From assembly GCA_046484045.1 (NCBI GenBank), contig JAWOBZ010000035.1, forward strand, positions 1-19,846: a stretch of 19,846 bases of DNA, in the 5' to 3' direction. A program made the translations under genes and the position numbers. This stretch comes from CAZHUM01 sp046484045 (GTDB lineage Archaea; Thermoplasmatota; Thermoplasmata; Halarchaeoplasmatales; Halarchaeoplasmataceae). Of the stretch, positions 16,301 through 19,846 are shown piece after piece. The notes beneath the pieces are model-generated. The model saw nothing but the letters and a program-made list of their open reading frames with translations. It ran no database searches and had not been told where the DNA came from. How positions within the stretch are numbered: the stretch's first letter is position 1; each line of letters starts with the position of its first letter.

Positions 16301-18121
16301 GTTATCTGAAGCATCTGGAAGGGCATTTAATGTTTTCCACCCATCTCTAGGGGTTTGGATCTGTATGTATTTTTTACTCCATTGACTAGCGTCCCCTTCT
16401 TCATCGTTCACATCGTATCTTATATCAACATAAGCTTCTAATAATTTACCACCCGTTGTACCGATATCGAAATTTGATACACATAAATTTTCATCGCTTT
16501 CAAGGGTATACCAACCGTCGCCATCGATTGAGTTTACAGGACTTTTGGTGGTAGGTTTCGAGTTCTCTAAATCCGATATATCATCATCACTTTCATCGAC
16601 TTTACTTCCCATTAATACCTTTTCAGTAGCATTAGCGGTGTTTCCCTGTTCAACTTTTGGAATAGACCATATACTCGCAATTTTATCCGATGAACCTGCG
16701 GCAATTTTGTTTCCGTCTGCCTTCCATGATATGGTGTTTATAGTGCTTCCTATCCCGAATTGGTGTTGTGGGTCGGGTGAGGTACTGATCGATCCGGGAT
16801 CAGAGCTATCCAGTGCCGTCCAGTTATATATATTTACATCACCGTTGGAAAGACCAGTAGCGATATAGGTTCCATTAGGGTTGAATCTAACAGATCGTAT
16901 CACACGTTTTGTGTATATCGTACCCAACCTATTCCAATTACTGTCGTATATATGGACCATCTTACCTCCGGCTACAGCGAGCCATTCCTCCTGGGCTCCT
17001 GTTGAATTCTTATGGAAATCTAAAATAGATATATATGGTTCTTCAGCGGGATCTTCTTCCGTTTGATAGTAATCTATGGTTTCTATCTTATCCCCTGTGG
17101 ATACATCCCATATTATTGCGGTATATTTATCTACGGTTACAAGGTCACCCCCTTCTGTCCATACTAGGCTTAACGGTGCTTCTCCATGACCAGTCAATTC
17201 GATATCCAATTTACCGGTGGTGGCATCCCATATCTTCACTTTTTTATCCAATCCACAGGAAGCTACAAGGTCATTAGAGGGAGAGTAAGCAACGCCAGTA
17301 ACCGTGTCTTTATGTGATGTGTTAAACTCGGCCATCTTTTCTTTGGGACTGTAAAGCCCACCACTTTCACCGCCGTCCGAATCGATAAAGAGGATATTCG
17401 TTGAATTAGCAGTATATTTTGAGGATGGAACGTTGGTAGAAAAACCAAAATACCAATTTTTTTCGTCCCTAGATGAATGTAGGTCCTTTAGGTCCCAATA
17501 GTCCTTATCATCTAAGCCAGGATTTGCCACCTCGTCAGATGGTGCGAAATCATTATCACCATCGACTTTGATTCCATGTGAATAATTAAAAGGTCCCCCT
17601 CCGGTTCTAGATGTATCTACATACCACGTTTTACTCACATCCTTTTCTTTCAATAACTTATTCATAGATAACGGGTCGAAAGCAATTGGCCAGCCGTAAT
17701 AAGGCGAGTCTTCATCCTCAACGACTGCATACTTCTCGTGCAATTCGGGGTTTGCAAAATCCACACCGGAATCAACCAATCCAATATTCGTGCCAGTGCC
17801 ATCATATTCTTGCCAAGCATCATCAAGGTTATGATATTTCTTTGTGTTAAACGCTTCTAATGCATTGTCGCTCATCTCCCCGTTCTTAAACAGTTCATTC
17901 TCTTTACTCTGGTAACTTGGTTTTCCTTGTAAAGGTTCATACGTCGAAGAACCTTGGTCCTTTATCTTTTCCTTTCTTTCATTATCTAGAGTAGACTCTT
18001 TTTCTATTCCATCTTCATCACTGTTTTCGCCAGTGCCAATAGAAACCTGGAAAACAGAGAACACGAAGAGCAGACATATAGAAACGACCAGAATTTTATT
18101 CAAAACCTTTTTTGCTTTCAT
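7328..18121 (-). CDS. Giant (3597 aa) membrane-anchored surface protein: S8 subtilase-like core split by nested WD40, CBM9-like and jelly-roll domains, plus LVIVD propeller and Ig-like domains
   Basis: The ATG at 18121 follows AGGTGT (18126-18131) and gives a Sec signal peptide (1-30). Visible S8 motifs are Asp GLVDSGVD (D117) and His GQHGTAMAS (H1459), 1342 residues apart. The expected oxyanion motif reads GSAGDQGPG (D1593, not Asn). The expected GTS nucleophile motif reads GVDVSSAIVTG (D1689; S1691-1692 nearby). Between D117 and H1459 lie a CBM9-like sandwich (about 190-262 and 750-850), a seven-bladed WD40 propeller (about 265-490 and 660-745) split by a jelly-roll (530-656), a second jelly-roll (920-1040) and an unknown beta-rich insert (1180-1420). 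After the core come an LVIVD propeller (1960-2275), a third jelly-roll-like domain (2575-2700), a PPC-like domain (2870-2950) and four Ig-like domains starting at D3025, D3160, D3257 and D3346. One helix (3437-3462) precedes a Glu-rich tail of about 130 residues. The bulk is extracellular and the tail cytoplasmic. Whether it cleaves proteins is doubtful. Confidence 0.85.
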   Translation of the reverse strand: MKAKKVLNKILVVSICLLFVFSVFQVSIGTGENSDEDGIEKESTLDNERKEKIKDQGSSTYEPLQGKPSYQSKENELFKNGEMSDNALEAFNTKKYHNLDDAWQEYDGTGTNIGLVDSGVDFANPELHEKYAVVEDEDSPYYGWPIAFDPLSMNKLLKEKDVSKTWYVDTSRTGGGPFNYSHGIKVDGDNDFAPSDEVANPGLDDKDYWDLKDLHSSRDEKNWYFGFSTNVPSSKYTANSTNILFIDSDGGESGGLYSPKEKMAEFNTSHKDTVTGVAYSPSNDLVASCGLDKKVKIWDATTGKLDIELTGHGEAPLSLVWTEGGDLVTVDKYTAIIWDVSTGDKIETIDYYQTEEDPAEEPYISILDFHKNSTGAQEEWLAVAGGKMVHIYDSNWNRLGTIYTKRVIRSVRFNPNGTYIATGLSNGDVNIYNWTALDSSDPGSISTSPDPQHQFGIGSTINTISWKADGNKIAAGSSDKIASIWSIPKVEQGNTANATEKVLMGSKVDESDDDISDLENSKPTTKSPVNSIDGDGWYTLESDENLCVSNFDIGTTGGKLLEAYVDIRYDVNDEEGDASQWSKKYIQIQTPRDGWKTLNALPDASDNNVTFTEDILSYFDYVEELQDAAISYNFDYTGPTPGPSISFDYINIRYSYVPGRIYKNHSSPVSYVDWSPDESTVLSSEGGDVSNKIAPGVHLWNPVNGETTVEKELYQPLYSTNWRDSDNFVSGSRDLSVREWNANLKETAVFRQNLPNYAIAVNLTSRWDDREDGHVRVGGRPEFYRWDGEGWENPKFSDIKGTYSLGEDSSFIEFSIPREEIAGDPLSIGMQMVSFGRGENKIELGEREDTSVSHAQDSVPEDKNVFERSFQYGTIDEDDVPDIHLAHNTLFSWKTDDSQNEAEAEAGDLKLDPISSSPHLPQEDDGWFTATGGKNISLEENSDIPSISSSTLIKDVSLNMRYSVNALGSESMGPDTLKYFVDSEEYDTGISFSTGDTDNTVTIDLENVNSIKHLDSLVLFYNHSGSATLNIDYIKVSYDFYHKATSLSAFAAVDIPQYTVNLNDKASVSGDYHFGMHPSERLSKKIGQPGLLVIDSEEPHDYDTVLIDIDMDYVFTDDDIALTKNKPIDYIDNFNATVPKDDVNNITTPDGFPDISSGLLYYISKATKTVSDPLSLDDFDRYNETYIEGDNISTFPKTLNVYKEGNSWDDEYIYRTLTFEKKISTLDIDGNIHDGTLRISGSNLKVDNKTVYQASGKDKEFFLPHNNLHDITLYYNGTMDDWIELPILTQTQDVDDWSREKYDDIYCSVNMKNGLVDFNPAFRLYPDDNIYASYNWSGELEDGVDYSADIDDGKISFTEGIYNYSKITIEYTFDYWSVNFDEDEEKYKLELTDVVYGNKLEEDEELVLHYSEEALPVPGSEEQADVLGVDNVIPGNGDMICLMGDFKEEVDVLEQPGQHGTAMASVLAGSGFGYENAQRLNDIVDYMNNVTIHNNSYTGDYKKLNIPNIEGVAPGAKIIPVGNAYSDLYSSWNFLAKGYDGIVGTEDEAHIISNPYNIEDEQLAGWDDYSRRAEVAMLLDGKSEKLFIGSAGDQGPGYGSILPPGGAPHMLTVGYANIQSGDTEGPNPVGPVAISRYSKGPTAMGHPKPEVVALGKYNVSLPLHGGYKGVGSNGVSTNVYPNKPWDGVDVSSAIVTGIAALAHQASNSGFNLSEGRSILMGAANDTGANVLRQGAGFLDAKLATDIASGTSGFKVKESTWVPGDFNGKNIEGFTKTVKPGDSIEKEFKVDYYGGSDPTTVSQGTYEKMQSYQFEDETFSYSYMDMLGRTHSMYKTATGFVINESGMFQLNSEPEDQMMIKDEVEHYQKDPGYGMEMGVQAYPTSEKVTDFNLSEEPDMVRIRAHSPYSEIYDKGGTLENDFYMAAYNWENRMGDYLDYLKTTNAPAIDGAQKFPEMPWISKNTNISEVTAVTVNKANPTHRFVYLGDSREDGEKRLEILDIQDLSPTAPNFAFRGRTQINGDLNELEYMTINGFEYIAAASGDEGLVIVNVTDKDNPLIEGSYDTAGYSHGLGFTGTNVYLGDGDDGVKIIDVSNPSNPALISTIDTNSTAMDVAVDGNYVYISQLDRGVLVYDISTPASPAYVSEYNYGGLFDITDARSSFVDSGYLHVADGEGGFKILDISTPSSPSSVGNVSTPGTAMKCYMMPSVEPNNVYLSDGDGGFHIVDVSTKADPQIDWSHSETDVSQDVVAGAFWISDYSNYLPLILTADRLSGFHSYLPEAAGGPSFNGIISTAISKAYSYSTSTYPLNHSINSPLWTSGIYGNVPECNFPTLTRNDESYPLRTFNLSKYEPYINQSEPNFDYLYETDGTEILYELNTIDFDYSSNSLSVMVDDLDSISQNGGLFINLGRLTDDTENTNWTFDVEFFKEKPHDWISVDNSVSISGDSGTFTAALDVPEDAKPGSYEASIKLKTGTQLTTIPVLINVMSERMMAEFGGSTDDRYLYSNDFVSGVAGDPDNSGDWRYYPINVPDQGRYKQGDEELKMITEVDWSTRENIYTTIGSGDVSTDNIHGTPDNVYAEFAPGEEVELRGLDVSGLDSMVNNVKIMVKHRYEGTVPDVDANNLTVKHSIGGSKLNVNVTEETTISELDITWDSHEHGAPKWNWAEVGGMTLYIKHNISGLPGDGKLLIDSVWLEVETKNVVEVKDDVSILTSDLDVKVLQPTKDFATNKGEGVFGKGVSVSKESIGVTGETNTNTTRTLFGTPVVAGLNVIAVRNTRVDGGCEPGERLSGRVFPFEIKPSPGDVNTNERLSTHGFQFVGGMGIDRFNASAIGPAQSETIENLPIPQDDVFGIATADDFYNALGPGAGYRKYITIENALSIEISTWDMGGAPDVDIALWKDDDGDGEPDFPNEMVEYSGFMGSDEHIKVMNPEDGEYILTILGYETSDPGYIGLKISIVLAGVEGYELENVPRQPLDAFEKGEFDLKWNFPGDAKDSAYGGVINVGIDGTLESFNIPLNIFLDTRAPEIKDTSPEPNEITSDSMPPILARYTDTIKERTYEKQRVYVGGLKLGNSTEDDWITKEEKVVKEIGGTGVDTSNIWIRLDDVNITTYSTIREDGTMSYIPDESMDDGIHYVSVKAKDRAGNMRVHNWSFEIDTTLPEISLSGDLTRGMDDILFTNEDVLPLSGSLSEDTETLELSVSNDTGTMTKQIEVVDSSFDDEITLDDDGMYELTFKATDRVDNSMEEVIMVYKDTVEPDIKINSPLPTEDVSNKDMLTLKGEIDRKEEFGDVKVYVDGVEVKVMADGYFDYTVNMEEGENEFEITAVDEAGNTGSTTRAMERDTTSPTIDWDYELDGDEITITGSVNEDADVMINGKPIAVSGDGFSSTISLRKRSMNEVIITAEDEAGNVAQSTKSIDLTKEEEEGMSGSMMGAIIAGIIIALLAGLLLGFKVLPMFLGKEEEEEVIEEEVEEEVPIEEEEVITDEEGEELEEDLFGEEEEEVSEDDIFGEPEEGEELEEDFEEETVEEEVIDEELEEGEIEPEPEAETEEEALEEPGGTEETIEEEAMDEELEESEESVEDELDEEKTDELE
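7387..7543 (-). repeat. Imperfect direct repeats within the Glu-rich tail of the giant protein
   Basis: Two stretches of about 46 bases starting at 7387 and 7498 (111 bp or 37 codons apart) match at most positions. They encode TVEEEVIDEELEEGE and TIEEEAMDEELEESE. Nearby, GEELEED occurs twice (coded around 7550-7570 and 7620-7645), and DLFGE/DIFGE occur once each. The acidic tail therefore seems to have grown by short in-frame duplications. Confidence 0.65.
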
Positions 18122-18153
18122 AGATACACCTAAGGAACAGAACAAAGGGTTAA

Positions 18154-18161
18154 TATATAAA
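18154..18161 (-). promoter_or_regulatory. TATA box of the giant surface-protein gene
   Basis: TTTATATA on the minus strand, inside a longer AT run (18150-18165), is centred about 36 bases before the ATG at 18121. The transcript would start near 18131-18135, with a leader just long enough to hold the AGGTGT ribosome binding site. Confidence 0.55.
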
Positions 18162-18197
18162 AATTATGTCATGCAGGGCTATTATCTTCAATCAAAA

Positions 18198-18211
18198 GTT
18201 ATATATAATTA
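18198..18211 (+). promoter_or_regulatory. TATA box of the CrtC/AttH-like gene
   Basis: GTTATATATAATTA contains the palindrome TTATATATAA (18199-18208). Its centre is about 28 bases before the ATG at 18232, so the mRNA should be leaderless or nearly so; no ribosome binding site is present. It lies 37 bp from the giant gene's TATA box, so both promoters share one short control region. Confidence 0.6.
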
Positions 18212-18231
18212 TCCAGCAGTTTTATAGAACG

Positions 18232-19608
18232 ATGGAAGAAGAGAAATCATCCATAAATAAAGAAGTCTTGTTGACGTTATTTATCGCAGTTGTAATATTA
18301 CTTGCTGCGGTCTTGGCCTATTTTTATTGGCCAGAACCAGAATCTGAAGACGGGACACCCACCATAGATAGAAGCGTAAAATTTCCTCAAGATGAGGGTC
18401 TTCACGATGAACACTTCGAGGTCTGGGAATTTTTTCTTCAATTAGAAACCCCTGATGGAAAGCAGGTCAAAGTTCTTTCCATCTGTGAAAAGTATAAAGA
18501 TCTCGAAAATCCTCGGGTAGGATATCAATTTCTAGATATGCAAGAGATAACTGGCGAGAAAGATTTTATCGAGTATACAAGAGAAGGGAGTGTATCTGGA
18601 AAAGAGGGTGAACTCGATATGGAATACAGCAGCGGCAATACATTTTCTAAATTGAGGGGGTTAAACGATAAAGAGTACGAAGTTACAACGGGACATAACC
18701 AATTTGAGCTAAATTTATCTTTGACACTAGAAAAAAATAACATATTGCTGGGAGGGTCCGGAAAAGTATATAAAAGTGATTTTGGAACGATATTTGGATA
18801 TCATCAACCGAATTTTAAAGTTGAAGGAGATCTATACAAAGGTGATGATAGACTAGCTAAAGTTAATGGAAAGGGATGGTTAGAACACACATGGGGCGGG
18901 GATGTTAAATCATTATCCAAGGAAGAATGGCAGCTTCAACTAGACAACTCTGTCGAAATCCTTATCACAAAAGGTTATGATCCGGATTTAAAGTATCCTA
19001 ATGACCTTTTCTTGCATTTGTTCAATATAATCCGCACCGACGGCAAATTGATGACTCCAAGATTGGGTGAAGAGGTATTCATAAAATACGAGAAATACAA
19101 AATAATTCCTGCGGATGATCTTCAAAAAAGGGCTTGGTCTTACAAATGGGTGATTTATAATGATGACATTAATCTAACGGTTTATCCATCACCAGAGAAA
19201 AGCATACACAGCTGGTCTTACCTGGGCTTTTGCCGCGTATCCGGTACGTACTATGGAGAATCGGTAACCGGGAGCGGCATCTGCGAGTTGAATAAACGTT
19301 ACATAAGCGAACCAGACATAAATAAAGTTTCAAATAATTTTGACATTTTTAACCCCACGGACCCAGTGGATATATACGCAAATTTGACTCACGTCCAACC
19401 TATCGATCTGGACGAGATTATAGTCGAATATCGGGTAAATGAAGAAGAATGGAAGCAGATAGAGATGGAATATCAGGAAAACTATTGGGTGGCTACCATA
19501 CCCGGACAGGATTATGAGACGAAGGTGGAATATAGGGTATCAGTAACTGATCTTGCCGGAAAAACGGTAAGCTCGAGTATAGAAGTATACCATGTGAGTG
19601 AATCCTGA
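18232..19608 (+). CDS. Membrane-anchored CrtC/AttH-type lipocalin-like protein with C-terminal Ig/FN3-like domain
   Basis: 458 residues. The ATG at 18232 is chosen because it sits at the expected leaderless position after a TATA box and starts MEEEKSSINK just before the membrane helix; an upstream ATG at 18166 would precede the promoter. Residues 12-33 form an N-terminal anchor, so the rest is probably outside the cell. Residues about 50-360 resemble the double-lipocalin fold of carotenoid 1,2-hydratase (CrtC) and AttH proteins: FPQDEGLHDEHFEVWEFF near the start, a central GKGWLEHTWGG (213-223) corresponding to the family's G-x-W-x-DxEW/G motif, and near the end VSGTYYGESVTGSGICEL (336-352). 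Residues 372-455 form an Ig/FN3-like beta domain. In AttH-type proteins the ligand is a lipid-like compound, often unknown. No carotenoid genes are nearby, so a hydratase role is not supported. It diverges from the giant gene. Confidence 0.7.
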   Translation: MEEEKSSINKEVLLTLFIAVVILLAAVLAYFYWPEPESEDGTPTIDRSVKFPQDEGLHDEHFEVWEFFLQLETPDGKQVKVLSICEKYKDLENPRVGYQFLDMQEITGEKDFIEYTREGSVSGKEGELDMEYSSGNTFSKLRGLNDKEYEVTTGHNQFELNLSLTLEKNNILLGGSGKVYKSDFGTIFGYHQPNFKVEGDLYKGDDRLAKVNGKGWLEHTWGGDVKSLSKEEWQLQLDNSVEILITKGYDPDLKYPNDLFLHLFNIIRTDGKLMTPRLGEEVFIKYEKYKIIPADDLQKRAWSYKWVIYNDDINLTVYPSPEKSIHSWSYLGFCRVSGTYYGESVTGSGICELNKRYISEPDINKVSNNFDIFNPTDPVDIYANLTHVQPIDLDEIIVEYRVNEEEWKQIEMEYQENYWVATIPGQDYETKVEYRVSVTDLAGKTVSSSIEVYHVSES

Positions 19609-19651
19609 GTATTAGCATATTGTTAAAATATTGATAGATGATTTTACACAT

Positions 19652-19677
19652 TTAAGGCTTCATCCCGAAAGTCTTAA
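19652..19677 (+). terminator. Hairpin downstream of the CrtC/AttH-like gene
   Basis: TTAAGGCTT and AAGTCTTAA form a nine-pair stem (one G-U pair in RNA) around an eight-base loop, 43 bases after the stop codon. It could be a terminator or a 3'-end processing signal. No strong T run follows, so the assignment is weak. Confidence 0.35.
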
Positions 19678-19747
19678 GCGATTATTGATTCATTTGGGAC
19701 GGACGTTTGAAAAAGAACAAATTGATATACCTTAAACTCAATTAACG

Positions 19748-19766
19748 TATTGCGGTTTTCGCAATA
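19748..19766. repeat. Seven-base-pair perfect hairpin (TATTGCG / CGCAATA)
   Basis: TATTGCG, a five-base loop GTTTT, then CGCAATA. It lies two bases from a second, longer inverted repeat. It could be part of a terminator for a minus-strand gene coming from the right, or a subterminal palindrome of a mobile element. Confidence 0.55.
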
Positions 19767-19768
19767 GG

Positions 19769-19808
19769 GTGGACTTGTGGCCTATTCAACTTGGATCCAC
19801 AAGTCCAC
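19769..19808. repeat. Twelve-base-pair perfect inverted repeat (GTGGACTTGTGG / CCACAAGTCCAC)
   Basis: The two 12-base arms (19769-19780 and 19797-19808) are perfectly complementary with a 16-base loop. On the minus strand it overlaps the end of a possible reading frame and its TAG stop, as a terminator hairpin fused to a gene end might. Confidence 0.7.
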
Positions 19809-19846
19809 GCCTAACTCTTCAGCCCTTTGGCAGTACAGCATTTGTT
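19782..19846 (-). CDS. Possible 3' end of a minus-strand gene, unidentified
   Basis: Entering from the right edge, one minus-strand frame reads 20 codons, ending AEELGVDLWIQVE, then TAG at 19782-19784. The amphipathic, protein-like ending and the hairpins placed right at the stop suggest a real gene end. However, the plus strand is also open over the same stretch (from GTG at 19769), and 20 codons prove little. No family can be named. Confidence 0.25.
   Translation of the reverse strand, partial: QMLYCQRAEELGVDLWIQVE

Noticed and set aside
18166..18231. Upstream in-frame ATG at 18166 as the start of the CrtC/AttH-like gene
   Set aside because: It lies upstream of the TATA box at 18198-18211 and would add 22 residues that break the usual short N-terminus before the membrane helix.

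Overview
This window looks like the chromosome of a euryarchaeon, most likely a Thermoplasmata-related lineage. The reasons are archaeal-type PheRS beta, TrmJ and ScpB genes, TATA-box promoters at the expected distance from start codons, a mix of GGTG/AGAGGT ribosome binding sites and apparently leaderless genes, T-rich terminators, and a PGF-CTERM-type sorting tail on a surface protein. The placement is inference from protein style; no rRNA or tRNA is present. No IS element with a transposase, no CRISPR array and no phage gene can be seen.

Left part (1-3195, minus strand): an oligopeptide/dipeptide-type ABC importer. A very long substrate-binding protein with a signal peptide and PGF-CTERM tail is followed by the first 46 codons of a membrane permease that runs off the window edge.

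Middle (3493-7262): four housekeeping-type or unknown genes in short intergenic spaces. These are a two-helix membrane protein of unknown function, trmJ (tRNA 2'-O-methyltransferase), scpB (convergent with trmJ, 6 bp apart) and pheT (divergent from scpB). The usual partners pheS and scpA are not here.

Right part (7328-19608): the remarkable region. A single minus-strand gene of 10.8 kb encodes a 3597-residue exported, membrane-anchored protein. Its core is a subtilisin-like (S8) fold. The catalytic Asp (D117) and His (H1459) are separated by 1342 residues that hold a CBM9-like sandwich, a seven-bladed WD40 propeller and jelly-roll-like domains nested in one another. The position of the nucleophile Ser appears to be Asp (D1689) and the oxyanion Asn appears to be Asp (D1593), so the protein may be a pseudoprotease scaffold. 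Further on come an LVIVD propeller, Ig-like domains, one transmembrane helix and a 130-residue, almost purely acidic cytoplasmic tail. Divergently transcribed from the same 110-bp promoter region is a membrane-anchored CrtC/AttH-type lipocalin-like protein with a C-terminal Ig/FN3-like domain. The two may form one cell-surface unit, which is inference from position.

The last 240 bp hold three hairpins and possibly the 3' end of another minus-strand gene.
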